64,000 bases of DNA from CAWBBA01 sp963729795 (GTDB taxonomy: Bacteria > Desulfobacterota > Desulfomonilia > Desulfomonilales > Desulfomonilaceae), in contig CAVSPC010000057.1 in NCBI GenBank assembly GCA_963729795.1, forward strand, positions 62,001-126,000, read 5' to 3'. Position numbers and translations under genes: made by a program. Under the pieces are notes generated by a model. The model worked only from the letters and a program-made list of their open reading frames with translations, ran no database searches and was not told the origin of the DNA. Positions 37,168-47,343 of the stretch are shown piece after piece (position 1 is the first letter of the stretch; every line of letters begins with the position of its first letter).

Positions 37168-38217
37168 GTGTCTGAGCAATCCAAAATCGGACCGGACCAT
37201 GATGACAGTTCGGGATTGGATGATCGCCGCTGCCGAGTGCGGGATGCAAAAACCTCGGACGTAGAGTTGCTGGATGCATATTCCAGGGCGATTGAGACGG
37301 TGGTGGAGGCTGTTGCTCCGGCGGTCGCCAGTATCGGCGTTCGGATCAAGTCCCGCGAAGAGCGACAGGCCTTTCCGATGGGCGGTACCGGTTCGGGTGT
37401 TGTAATTGCGCCGGACGGCTACGTCCTTACTAATAGCCATGTTGTTTCCGGTGCAGAATCGGTAGAAGTAAGCTTCAGAGACGGGATTACCCATCACGCC
37501 ACACTTGTGGGCGAAGATCCTCCGACTGACCTTGCAGTAATTCGTGTGGACCGATCGGGACTGCCTTATGCTGCCATGGGTGATTCTGGCGAGCTTAGAG
37601 CCGGTCAACTCGTGATTGCCATAGGTAATCCTTTGGGATTTGACTCGACGGTGTCGATAGGCGTGGTAAGCGCTCTCGGCCGAGCACTTCGGAGCCGAGA
37701 CGGCCGGTTGATTGAGAACATCATTCAACACACTGCGCCTCTCAATCCGGGCAACTCGGGCGGCCCCCTGGTTGATTCCCGAGGTCGTCTGGTCGGCATC
37801 AATACCGCCATAATAGCAATGGCCCAGGGAATTGGGTTTGCCATCCCCTCCAATACGGCAAATTGGGTTGTACCACAGTTGATAACACAGGGGCGTGTCA
37901 GACGCGGCCACCTTGGACTTGTGGCAGGCATACGTCGGCTGGATCGGCGCATGGTAAGGCTGCACAATCTGTCGGTTGAGCACGCTGTTGAGACAATTAG
38001 GGTGTATCCAGGCGGCCCCGCAGATCGTGCAGGAATGCGTGATGGGGACATTATCGTGGCGATGGCTGACAAGCCGGTCGGCACACTGGATGACCTGCAT
38101 CGCTTCCTGACTGAATGGCCGGTGGGTCAACCGGTGAAAATTACGATCCTGCGCGGGTCAAATAAGGAAGAAATTGAAGTGATTCCCTCCGAGGAGGCTT
38201 ACCCGCCCAAGGACTGA
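37168..38217 (+). CDS. HtrA/DegP-type serine protease with one PDZ, apparently cytoplasmic
   Basis: A 349-residue trypsin-like protease. The triad is H91 (LTNSHVV), D121 (PTDLAVI) and S197 (PGNSGGP), followed by a single PDZ domain (about 255-340, GGPADRAGMRDGDIIVAM). Unlike DegP/DegS, the N-terminus is hydrophilic and has no signal peptide or anchor, so it probably acts in the cytoplasm unless the start is wrong. It starts with GTG, with AAGGA about eight bases upstream. No rseA/rseB-type neighbour. Confidence 0.92.
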   Translation: MSEQSKIGPDHDDSSGLDDRRCRVRDAKTSDVELLDAYSRAIETVVEAVAPAVASIGVRIKSREERQAFPMGGTGSGVVIAPDGYVLTNSHVVSGAESVEVSFRDGITHHATLVGEDPPTDLAVIRVDRSGLPYAAMGDSGELRAGQLVIAIGNPLGFDSTVSIGVVSALGRALRSRDGRLIENIIQHTAPLNPGNSGGPLVDSRGRLVGINTAIIAMAQGIGFAIPSNTANWVVPQLITQGRVRRGHLGLVAGIRRLDRRMVRLHNLSVEHAVETIRVYPGGPADRAGMRDGDIIVAMADKPVGTLDDLHRFLTEWPVGQPVKITILRGSNKEEIEVIPSEEAYPPKD

Positions 38218-38381
38218 TTTGGCAACATTTTGTTGATACGTGTGTCTTGTCCAATATATTTGGTGGAGCTGACCATAATTTTGTGTGCCGATAAATCGTA
38301 ATGAAATTCCCGAAAGAGTCAGGGCAATTTGTGTCACTGAAGGCCCTGAATTAGCCAAATTATTTTGCCGTCCGGCAGCAG

Positions 38382-40985
38382 ATGAAGGGGGAATCCATGT
38401 CAGAGAGAATCGATGAGGAACGCTTCCAGCAGGTGAAGCTTAACGTCAACCGCAAAGAGTATGTGGTCGATGTCCCGCCCGAAACCCCGCTTTTGTGGGT
38501 GATTCGAGAAAACCTTGGCCTCACCGGCACGAAGTATGGCTGTGGCAAGGCAATCTGCGGAGCCTGTACGGTGCATGTGGATGGAAAACCCGTCCGATCA
38601 TGCCGCACTCCCGTTTCCAAGGTGGTGGGTAAAGAGATCGTCACAATCGAGGGACTCTCCGCGGATGGCAATCACCCGCTACAGATGGCATGGATCGAGG
38701 AGCAAGTGCCGCAGTGTGGTTATTGTCATTCAGGCCAAATAATGACTGCCGCAGCCCTCTTGGCCGAAAAACCGAACCCATCCGACGAAGACATCGACCG
38801 TGCAATGTCTCACAGCATTTGCCGATGCGGAACCTATCAGCGAATTCGCCGCGCGATTCATCGGGCGTCACAGATGGGTGCGGGCCAGGGCCCGATGCCG
38901 GCATACGCGAGCACCCCTCGTTCGTCAGGTCTGTTGGCCGGGGAATCGGTAGGATCGTCCCTAAACGCGTTCATTCGCATCGCAACCGATGAAACGGTGA
39001 CCATTGTCGTCAACCATTCGGAAATGGGTCAAGGAGTTTACACTTCCCTGCCGATGCTAGTGGCTGAGGAATTGGAGTGCGATTGGAACAAGATCATAGT
39101 AGAAGCGGCGCCTGTAGACCCGGCTTACAACCATCCCGAATGGGGTCTTCAGGCCACAGGCGGAAGTACGAGTGTACCGAGCGAGTGGGAGAGATTGCGT
39201 CGAGTCGGAGCGAGCGCTAAGGAAATGATCGTTGCGGCTGCGGCCGATGAGTGGAACGTAGACAAAGCGAGCTGCCGCGCCGAAAACGGCAGGGTCTTCA
39301 ATTCGGGCGGCGAAAGCCTGACCTACGGCCAGTTGGCCGCCAAAGCCGCAAACATGCCCGAGCCCAAAGAAGTTCGGCTAAAAGAACCATCGGAATTCAA
39401 AGTTATCGGCAAGCCGATCAAACGCCTGGATACCCCCGAGAAGATAAACGGGACAGGAGTGTTCGGGATGGACGTCAACATCCCCGACATGCTCACCGCA
39501 GTGGTGGCGCGTGCCCCGGTTTTTGAGGGAAAAGTAGCGAGCTTCAATGCTGACAAGACCAGAGCAGTTCCCGGAGTTAAAGACGTAGTCCAAGTACCCA
39601 CCGGAGTTGCAGTCGTTGGCACAGGCTTTTGGCCGGCAACGGTCGGCCGGGACGCACTTGAGATCGTTTGGGACGAAGGCCCGAACGCGAAGCTTTCCAC
39701 TGAGAGCATGCGGGAACAGTACGCGAATCTGGCCCAAACCCGCGGAACAGTGGCGAAGAAAGAAGGCGACACTGCACAAGCCCTATCGAAAGCCGCCAAG
39801 GAGATAGGCGCCGAATATGAAGTCCCGTATCTCGCGCATGCTCCTATGGAGCCTCTGAATTGTGTGGTGGATCTGCGCGACAACAGTTGCGAAATTTGGA
39901 CCGGAACCCAGTTCCAGACTGTGGATCGAAGCGCCGCGGCGCAAGTTGCAGGGCTCAATCCTGAACAAGTGAAAGTCCATACCACCTTGCTTGGAGGCGG
40001 CTTTGGGCGTCGCGCCAACCCACAGTCAGATTTCGTCGTCCAAGCGGTGCATGTGGCCAAAGCGGCCAAAAAGGCAGTCAAAGTGATATGGACTCGTGAA
40101 GATGACATGAAAGGCGGCTGGTACCGCCCGATGTGGTACGATCGAATTTCCGCAGGACTCGATGCAAATGGGGCCCCCGTAGCTTGGCATCACACAATTG
40201 TCGGCCAATCAATAATTGTCGGGACGCCTTTTGAAGGGGCCATGTTGCAGGATGGTGTAGATGTGACCTCGGTTGAAGGGGCTTATGACATGCCTTACGA
40301 GGTCCCGAACATCCTCGTTGACCTGCACAGCCCTAAGATTGGGGTTCCAGTACAGTGGTGGCGCTCGGTCGGCCATTCTCACACCGGCTTCGTGGTTGAG
40401 AGCTTCATGGATGAGCTTGCCCACGCGGCAGGGAAAGATCCCTATGAATTTCGTCGTAGGCTTCTGGCAAACCATCAGCGGGATCGAGCCGTCTTGGACC
40501 TTGCCGCAAAAGAGGCAAACTGGGGCTCGGCAGTGTCTGCCGGTCATGGTCGGGGCATAGCCCTGCACAAATCATTCGGAAGTTTCGTCGCTTGCGTGGC
40601 GGAGGCATCGGTCAGCCAGAAGGGAACGGTGCGAGTCCATAGGGTAGTGGCAGCGGTTGACTGCGGCAAAATAGTGAATCCGGATACCGTCAAGGCACAA
40701 ATAGAAGGCGGAATCGTCTTTGGTCTGACTGCGGCCCTGCATGGCGCTATAACCTTGAAGGACGGCCGGGTTCAGCAGAGCAATTTCGACGACTATCCAA
40801 TGTTAATGCTGGATCAAATGCCTGAAGTCAAGTTCATATCGTGAGCGAGCCAGGAACCGCCAACAGGTGTGGGAGAACCGGGTGTACCGCCCATTGCCCC
40901 GGCAGTGGGGAATGCCATCTTCGCTGTCACCGGTAAACGAATCCGGCGGCTACCTATTGATCCGGACGAGCTGAAAAAGACCTGA
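38382..40985 (+). pseudogene. Fused [2Fe-2S]/molybdopterin dehydrogenase (IorA-IorB type) with in-frame TGA
   Basis: Xanthine-dehydrogenase-family enzyme. The N-terminal 160 residues hold the two [2Fe-2S] sites (CGKAICGAC...C; CGYCHSGQ and CRCGTY). The rest is an IorB/aldehyde-dehydrogenase-like molybdopterin domain (LLAGESVGSSLNAFIRI, GGGFGRR). Normally these are separate subunits. TGA at 40842-40844 ends the frame, but the same frame goes on for 46 codons to TGA 40983-40985. That part encodes PPTGVGEPGVPPIAPAVGN, the conserved C-terminus including the Glu expected to be catalytic. The shorter 820-aa product would lack it. A nonsense mutation is likely; recoding is possible. Confidence 0.85.
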
Positions 40986-41071
40986 TTCCCGGCTCATAAG
41001 GAAGGAAGAAGCGGGGGAACGTGATTCAAAGGACGTTCCCTCGCTCCTCAGATCCTGAATCAAATTCAGCG

Positions 41072-41452
41072 TCATGTGTGCGCGCACCCACCGCCAGCGT
41101 GTCCCGCACAGGTAAACTTCGCCTCGAACTGCGGAAGCTCCCGTTGCGTAATAAGATTAATGTTCTGTGCTACTGTCCCCTGGACCGCACGATATACCTT
41201 TATACCTTGTGCCTGGAGCCCCATCAGTGCACCCATTCCGATGGCGGCCACTACTACTGCATCAACTTCCCTTCCCCCCAGGGCTTTTAGAGGCTGGCAC
41301 ATGCCGTGTTCGTGGTGCAAATCGCCGTTCTGAATCTCTTCAGCGCTCATATCCCGAGTGCCTACAATGACAAAGCCGGGAGCCGATCCGAAATGGCCGT
41401 AGACAACGCTGTTCATACCTTTTAGGATTCCTGCGGAAAAGCAAATCCTCAT
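41072..41452 (-). CDS. NifX/NifB-C-domain protein (dinitrogenase FeMo-cofactor family)
   Basis: A 126-residue protein with the small NifX/NifB C-terminal fold: YGHFGSAPGFVIVGT near the start, then HEHGMCQPLKALGGREVDAVVVAAIGMGA. The C-terminus is Cys- and Gly-rich (CAGHAGGGCAHT), perhaps for metal. In sulfate reducers and their relatives such proteins are often orphan Fe-Mo or Fe-S carriers not tied to nitrogen fixation. GAGGAG lies eight bases before the ATG. No nif genes are nearby. Confidence 0.92.
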   Translation of the reverse strand: MRICFSAGILKGMNSVVYGHFGSAPGFVIVGTRDMSAEEIQNGDLHHEHGMCQPLKALGGREVDAVVVAAIGMGALMGLQAQGIKVYRAVQGTVAQNINLITQRELPQFEAKFTCAGHAGGGCAHT

Positions 41453-41602
41453 GATGTCATCTCCTCGTTTAATCTTTCCCGAGAGGAACTTCCTTATCCT
41501 TCAATTCGAAGAGTTTGGCCTTCGGCCAATATGAGCAAATGCCTATGATTGTCAGCGAGGGATCTCGCGAGCGAACGATTGCCTCACGCGGAGAGAAAAA
41601 AC

Positions 41603-41631
41603 TTGACAAATTTTCTCGACCGGAAAATAAT
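41603..41631 (+). promoter_or_regulatory. Sigma70-type promoter of the uptake/CoA-ligase cluster
   Basis: TTGACA (41603-41608) and AATAAT (41626-41631) with 17 bases between. The spacer holds an inverted repeat, ATTTTC (41610-41615) and GAAAAT (41623-41628), a possible operator. It lies 148 bases before the first gene of the cluster; the intervening leader is AT-rich with no gene. Confidence 0.5.
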
Positions 41632-41778
41632 TCGTTAATGCCTTAACAATCAACATACAAGTAATTCACTTACTAATGGCATACTTGCTTCTCGCATACA
41701 AACTTCGGGTTCTTTTTTGGTGTCGTGTGGTGAGCGATTAAGTCAATTCTTTTAACCTTTATTAACAAGGAGGATCCC

Positions 41779-43053
41779 GTGAAGAAGCTACTTGCGTTGG
41801 CGGCTGCTGTTGCTGTCTTGACTATCGGTTGGACGGCTACAACTGTACTGGGGGCTGAGCCGATCGTTATAGGAGTCCCCACTTCTCTGACATCCATAGA
41901 AGGAAAAGAGTCGCTCAGAACCGTACAAATGGCGGTGGACGAAATCAACGCGAAAGGCGGGGTCAAGGTTGGGAATACCAAAAGGCCGCTGAAGATTGAG
42001 TCCATCGATTTGCGGGATTCCTCGCCCGGCGTTCCCGTCCCTGAGGCCCTCCTCGGGATCGAGAAGATTATCACCGAAAAGAAGCCTGTCGCCCTGGTAG
42101 TGGGACCATTCCGGTCTGAGGCTTTGCTTGCAGGCATGGACATCATGTCGAAGTACAAGGTCCCCCTGCTGGGAACTATCGCCATGTCACCCAAGTCGGA
42201 GGAACTGGTCAGGAAAAACCCGGAGAAGTACAAGTACATTTTCCGTGTTTGCTTGAATGCCAAGTACCTTGTGGGATATCTGGCGAGTAATCTGGACACT
42301 GTGAAGGAGCAGTTCGGATTCAACAAGCTCTTCACCATGAATCAGGATGTGCTCTGGGCCCGGGCAACAGCCGGAGGAACAGCCAAAGTCGCTGCTGCCA
42401 AATACGGTTGGAAAGTCGTGGGAAGCGAGGTTTATCCAACGGGTGCATCAGATTTTTCAGCCGGCCTTAGCAAGGCAAAGAGCCTTGGCGCTCAGGTTAT
42501 ACTGCCCATCTTCGACATGCCCCAGGGCGGGATTTTGGTCAAACAAGCGCTGGCCATGAAAATACCAGCGCTGGTCGACGGATTCATCGGTCCTATGTGC
42601 GGTTCACAGGCATGGAAATCCTTCGGTGGCAAAATCGCGGGACTGATGAATTGCGACTACGAGCTCGGCAGTGCAATAGCGACCAATAAGTATCCGCCGT
42701 CCCAAAAATTCTATGACGCGTATAAAAAGAAGTATGGGGAGACGATCGAGGCGGGTCACGGCCCTGCTCCTTCATACGATGCGGTTTATATTTTGACCGA
42801 GGCTATTGAACGTGCTGGATCACTGGATCCTGACAAGGTGGTGGCAGAAATAAAGAAGACAGACCGAAAGGGTGTCATAGGCAGGATCAAGTTCGACGAT
42901 GGCAATCAGGCCATTTACGGAAGCGATCCCACCAAAACGGCCGTTGGCTGCGTATTCCAGTGGAGAGACAACGGCAAGCGAGTGATTGTGTATCCGAAGC
43001 CCATCGCTGAAGGCCCCATCAAGCTGCCTGACTGGCTGAAGCCGGCCAAGTAA
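41779..43053 (+). CDS. ABC solute-binding protein 1 (branched-chain/aromatic acid type)
   Basis: Periplasmic ligand-binding protein of the LivK (Peripla_BP_6) family, 424 residues. It has a signal peptide (MKKLLALAAAVAVLTIG..., cleavage after VLGA) and begins its mature part EPIVIGVPTSLTSIEGKESL. It starts with GTG, with AAGGAGG five bases upstream. It is a close paralog of binding protein 2 at 44942 (VGPFRSEALLAGMDI, MNQDVLWARAT and other shared blocks). It lies upstream of a CoA ligase and the Liv permease genes, so its ligand is probably an organic acid later activated with CoA. Confidence 0.93.
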   Translation: MKKLLALAAAVAVLTIGWTATTVLGAEPIVIGVPTSLTSIEGKESLRTVQMAVDEINAKGGVKVGNTKRPLKIESIDLRDSSPGVPVPEALLGIEKIITEKKPVALVVGPFRSEALLAGMDIMSKYKVPLLGTIAMSPKSEELVRKNPEKYKYIFRVCLNAKYLVGYLASNLDTVKEQFGFNKLFTMNQDVLWARATAGGTAKVAAAKYGWKVVGSEVYPTGASDFSAGLSKAKSLGAQVILPIFDMPQGGILVKQALAMKIPALVDGFIGPMCGSQAWKSFGGKIAGLMNCDYELGSAIATNKYPPSQKFYDAYKKKYGETIEAGHGPAPSYDAVYILTEAIERAGSLDPDKVVAEIKKTDRKGVIGRIKFDDGNQAIYGSDPTKTAVGCVFQWRDNGKRVIVYPKPIAEGPIKLPDWLKPAK

Positions 43054-43295
43054 TTTGATGGGATGCGGATCTGGCCGCGGGTACGGAAGCCCCGGATGAT
43101 GCCCCTTGCGCCGTCGAGTGGAGCAGGGGGCTGCCGGGTACTCGTGGCGGTTCACCAGGGCCTCACTCCAACAGCCTCGCAAGTGACAAACTCGAGTGCT
43201 AACCTGCGGGCGCTGCTGTGTGGTTGAAGTCCCTTGAGAACAACATCACCACACAGCGAAAAGCGGCAAAATGACTCTTGCCGAGGAGAGATAGA

Positions 43296-44801
43296 ATGAA
43301 TTTGTCCTGCAACTTGGAACGGTCGGCTCTTTTCTTCCCGGACCGACCGGCCGTGAGCGAAGGCGGGACAGAGATCACTTACGGAGAACTCAACACCCGC
43401 GCTAATCGGATAGCGACCGGGCTCATGAGGATGGGAATTAGACCCGGAGATCATGTCGGTCTTTGCGCGGCCAATTCTGCCGACTGGATCGGCTTCTACT
43501 TCGGTGTACTGAAGGCGGGCGCCATCGCCATCACATTGTCCAGTCTCCTCAAGGGCGAGGAACTGACTCTGCTGCTAAACCATTCAAAGCCAAGATATGT
43601 TTTCACAACTGATGACAAACTAGATAGTTTGGAGAACTTGCGGGAATCGGCGGGAATCGAGAAAACTGTTTGCCCGCAGGGCGACTTGTCGCTGCCACGA
43701 CTTCTGGAGATGGGAACGGAATCTTTCAGGGCTGTAGACAGAGACCGCACAGACACCGCCGCAGTGCTCTACACCGGCGGCACGACCGGGATTCCCAAGG
43801 GAGTCATGTTGAGCCACGAAAGTATCAACGCCGGCAGTCACAATGTCGCCTATTACGAACGCTCCTCGGAGACGGACCGTGCCCTGTGTTTTCTTCCTTT
43901 TAACCATGTCTTCGGTCAGATCCACATCATGAATGCTACGATCCTGAGCTGCGGATGTGTCGAGATTCTTCCGAACTACGATATGGAGCAGGTTCTGGAA
44001 CTCACGAGCGCAGGGCGAGCAACAAAGTTCTTCGCCGTACCTACAATATATGCCCGTCTCCTGACTGTAGACGACCTCAAGAAGAAACTCGGCAGAATCC
44101 GATACAGCTTTTCCGCAGCGGCAAGCATGGCAGCCGAAATAGTTCGTCAGTGGAAGGAACAAACCGGTCTCACGATCCACGAAAGCTACGGAATGACCGA
44201 GACGGCAACCGCTGTAACATATAATCACTATTATCACCACGTTGTCGGCTCTGTAGGCACGACGGTGGCCGGTGTGGAGGCCCAGATCAGAGATACCCAT
44301 GGGAACCGGATGGCACCGGGGCAGGAAGGTGAGATATGCGTCCGAGGACCTAACGTCTTAAGGGGATACCTGGAAAACCCGGAAGCAACGAAAAATGCAT
44401 TCTGGGAGAATGGCTGGTTTCGTACCGGAGACATTGGTACTTTTGATGAGAACGAGTACCTTTACATTGTAGATCGGCTCAAAGATATGATCATCACTGG
44501 CGGAGAAAACGTTTATCCCCGTGAAGTGGAAGAAGTCATTTATACTGTTGCCGATGTGCAAGAATGTGCGGTGGTAGGACTTCCGGACAAGGAGTGGGGC
44601 GAAAGGGTGGCGGTCTTTATCGTGCCGCGGCCGGGGCGGGAAATCCTCCCAGAGGGCATGAAGCTATATTTGAAGGACCGCTTGTCGGCTTTCAAGGTCC
44701 CCAAAGATTACGTGGTGCTGCCGGAACTTCCTAAAAGCGCGGCCGGCAAGATCCTGAAGCGAGAGCTGAGGAAACAATTCGCCGTCAAAAATGGAGGATG
44801 A
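43296..44801 (+). CDS. Acyl-CoA synthetase 1 (AMP-dependent)
   Basis: Acyl-adenylate/CoA ligase of about 501 residues. The ATP loop is TGGTTGIPKG, with ESYGMTETATAVTYNHY, DRLKDMIITGGENVYPREVEE and the C-terminal adenylation Lys in AAGKILKRELR. ATG 43296 is preferred over the upstream TTG 43278 because AGGAG lies six bases before it. It sits between binding proteins 1 and 2, which suggests the imported acid is its substrate. Exact substrate unknown; this family includes medium-chain and aromatic acids. Confidence 0.93.
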   Translation: MNLSCNLERSALFFPDRPAVSEGGTEITYGELNTRANRIATGLMRMGIRPGDHVGLCAANSADWIGFYFGVLKAGAIAITLSSLLKGEELTLLLNHSKPRYVFTTDDKLDSLENLRESAGIEKTVCPQGDLSLPRLLEMGTESFRAVDRDRTDTAAVLYTGGTTGIPKGVMLSHESINAGSHNVAYYERSSETDRALCFLPFNHVFGQIHIMNATILSCGCVEILPNYDMEQVLELTSAGRATKFFAVPTIYARLLTVDDLKKKLGRIRYSFSAAASMAAEIVRQWKEQTGLTIHESYGMTETATAVTYNHYYHHVVGSVGTTVAGVEAQIRDTHGNRMAPGQEGEICVRGPNVLRGYLENPEATKNAFWENGWFRTGDIGTFDENEYLYIVDRLKDMIITGGENVYPREVEEVIYTVADVQECAVVGLPDKEWGERVAVFIVPRPGREILPEGMKLYLKDRLSAFKVPKDYVVLPELPKSAAGKILKRELRKQFAVKNGG

Positions 44802-44941
44802 TGCTGGCAAGATAAGTCGGGAAGCGCTCGCCCATGCCGCTGGGTCCGGGTTGAAGGTTTTTTCCGCGATCTGGAGTTGACAGACAAGGGAAATGGATCG
44901 TCTTGATTAACCGATCTTTTTACCAATCGAGGAGAAATGGC

Positions 44942-46216
44942 ATGAAAAAACTTTCTGTGGCCGTTGGATTGCTCGCTATCTTAGCAATACTCGGGATGAC
45001 GACTCCAGCTCTGACGGAGCAGCCAATACTAATCGGGGTGCCGACCGCTCTTACTACTGTGGAAGGCAGAGAATGCCTCAAGGCCGCCCAGATGGCGGTT
45101 GACGAGATCAACGCCCGAGGCGGGGTGAAAGTTGGTAAAGTTAAGCGGCCCTTGCAGATGGAGACCACCGACCTGCGTGACGCGTCCCCCGGAGTTCCGG
45201 TTTCCGAAGCGCTTCTCGGCCTGGAAAAAATCATAACCGAAAAGAAGATTTCAGCCATATTGGTGGGGCCGTTCCGCTCCGAGGCCCTGCTGGCGGGAAT
45301 GGACATAATTGCCAAATATAAGATCCCCACATTGTGCACCATTGCCATGACTCCCAAGACAGCGGAAAAATTCAAATCCGATCCTGCAAAATACAAATAT
45401 TATTTCCGTGTTTGCGTCAACGCGATTCATTTTGTGCGCAACATGGTGTCCACTCTGGATTTCATGAAGAAGCAATTCGGATTCAACAAGCTCTATGCGA
45501 TGAATCAAGACGTGCTTTGGGCTCGGGCTACTGTGCAAGGAACCGAGAAGGTGGCGTCGTCAAAATTCGGATGGGAAATCCTCGGAACCGAGGTGTATCC
45601 CACCGGCTCGTCGGATTTTTCAGCAGGTCTCATGAAGGCAAAAAGCAAGGGTGCTCAAGTCATCTTCCCGGTCTTTGACATGCCTCAGAGCGGGATTCTT
45701 CTCAAGCAATGGCGAGCGCTGAAGATCCCCGCGGTGGTCATGGGTTATATTGCGATGATGACCGGTCCGGGAGCTTGGAAAACCTTCGAGGGGAAGATCG
45801 GCGGGCTTATGAACGCCAGCGCTGAAATTGGCAGCGGGATTGGGCCGAAAAAATACCCGCCCGCGAAAACATTCTATGATGCCTACCAGAAGAAGTACGG
45901 TGTTCCCATGGAAGCCGGTCATGGACCAGCCCCTACTTATGATGCGGTGTACATTTTGGCTGAAGCCATTGAACGAGCTGGATCGCTTAACCCCGACAAG
46001 ATAGTTGAGGAGATGCAGAAGACGGACCGCAAAGGCGTTATCGGAAGAATCAAGTTCGACGATGTCCATCAGGTTATCTATGGTGACGACCCTACTAAGA
46101 CCGCTGCCGGTTGCATGTCGCAATGGACAGACGAAGGTCACAGAGTCGTGGTATTTCCCAAAACCCTGGCAGAAGGGTCCATCAAGATGCCTGCATGGAT
46201 GAAAGCACCTAAATAG
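44942..46216 (+). CDS. ABC solute-binding protein 2 (paralog of protein 1)
   Basis: A LivK-type periplasmic protein of about 424 residues. ATG 44942 has GAGGAG upstream and begins a clean signal peptide (MKKLSVAVGLLAILAILGM); an earlier start at 44903 adds residues without support. It is aligned along its length with binding protein 1 and shares VGPFRSEALLAGMDI, the MNQDVLWARAT block and the GVIGRIKFDD end. It directly precedes livH. It probably arose by tandem duplication and adapted to a related ligand. Confidence 0.94.
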   Translation: MKKLSVAVGLLAILAILGMTTPALTEQPILIGVPTALTTVEGRECLKAAQMAVDEINARGGVKVGKVKRPLQMETTDLRDASPGVPVSEALLGLEKIITEKKISAILVGPFRSEALLAGMDIIAKYKIPTLCTIAMTPKTAEKFKSDPAKYKYYFRVCVNAIHFVRNMVSTLDFMKKQFGFNKLYAMNQDVLWARATVQGTEKVASSKFGWEILGTEVYPTGSSDFSAGLMKAKSKGAQVIFPVFDMPQSGILLKQWRALKIPAVVMGYIAMMTGPGAWKTFEGKIGGLMNASAEIGSGIGPKKYPPAKTFYDAYQKKYGVPMEAGHGPAPTYDAVYILAEAIERAGSLNPDKIVEEMQKTDRKGVIGRIKFDDVHQVIYGDDPTKTAAGCMSQWTDEGHRVVVFPKTLAEGSIKMPAWMKAPK

Positions 46217-46358
46217 TCTTTGCGAGGCGGCACGTCAGCAGACTCCCCCGACGCTTTCCGGTCGCGAGGTCGCCGGGGGACAGACAACAAACGCAGTTTT
46301 GGTGAAGAGGTTCTCATTGCCGACCCGACTGAATGGCGCATACGCGAAAGGAAACTAA

Positions 46359-47231
46359 ATGCTCGAAGTTACTCTGATCTACGGATTCGTGAACAGCATC
46401 ATATTGGCCCTCATTGCGCTGGGCTTCAGTCTTACTTTCGGTATCAGCGGAGTTTCCAATTTTGCCTATGGCGCCATGTACGTTCTGGCTGGATTTGCAA
46501 CGTGGATATTCATACACAAGCTTGCAATCCCGTTCTTTCTCTCCGCCATACTTGCCGTGCTGCTTACCGCAGCTCTAGGGGCAGCTCTCTACAGATTCGT
46601 GCTACTCCGGGTCAGAGGGCTCGTGATCTCGGAAGTTATCGCAACTTTTGGCGTGGGTCTCGCCATACTCGAGACGTTTCGTTACCTCGGGTTCACCGGA
46701 TTTGAATACACCCTGCCGCCGTTCACGGATGGAAGTGTGATGATCGGAAACACGTATGTGGATGATCAGCGTCTATGGATAGTCGGAATCGGGATTTTAC
46801 TCGCCGTCGGGTTATACCTTTTCACACACTACACACGACTAGGGCTCGCTTTCAGAGGTATAGCTCAGGACGAAAGGACGGCCTTATCCTTGGGCATCAA
46901 TTCGGATAGAATCGCCGGGATAAGCGTTGCCTTTGGCTCGGGTTTGGCTGCTGTTGCCGCGATCTTGATTCTCCCGAGAGGCACGATATCCGTAAATGAG
47001 GGATATGACGTCCTCATCAATGCGATGGCGGTCTGTATAATAGGTGGCTTGGGCAGCACAGTCGGAGTCATAGTGGCTTCCTTCATGATAGGGTACGCTC
47101 AGATGATTACCGATACTCTTTCCGGACCTCACTGGAAGATGATCGTATCCTTGGTGGCCATCCTCATTATCCTGGTCGTGAAGCCATCGGGCCTGTTCGG
47201 GAAGCAGAAAGAGCTGGAAGAGCGAATATAG
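46359..47231 (+). CDS. livH: ABC permease, LivH type
   Basis: Inner-membrane subunit of a branched-chain amino-acid-type importer, 290 residues with about eight membrane helices. The family motif GISGVSNFAYGAMYVLAGF is near the N-terminus and ILPRGTISVNEGYDVLINAMAVCIIGGLGS near the C-terminus. It pairs with LivM, and the ATPases LivG and LivF follow. By context it probably transports organic acids rather than amino acids. Confidence 0.94.
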   Translation: MLEVTLIYGFVNSIILALIALGFSLTFGISGVSNFAYGAMYVLAGFATWIFIHKLAIPFFLSAILAVLLTAALGAALYRFVLLRVRGLVISEVIATFGVGLAILETFRYLGFTGFEYTLPPFTDGSVMIGNTYVDDQRLWIVGIGILLAVGLYLFTHYTRLGLAFRGIAQDERTALSLGINSDRIAGISVAFGSGLAAVAAILILPRGTISVNEGYDVLINAMAVCIIGGLGSTVGVIVASFMIGYAQMITDTLSGPHWKMIVSLVAILIILVVKPSGLFGKQKELEERI

Positions 47232-47343
47232 AGTAGATGCTGAGAACAATGTCCGTTTAGCCGACATAACCGTCAACTCCTTTCCAAAGGAAAAAAAGGG
47301 GCCGCCCGCCTCACCGGCGTGTCCCGACAACTTCGGTGGCGCA

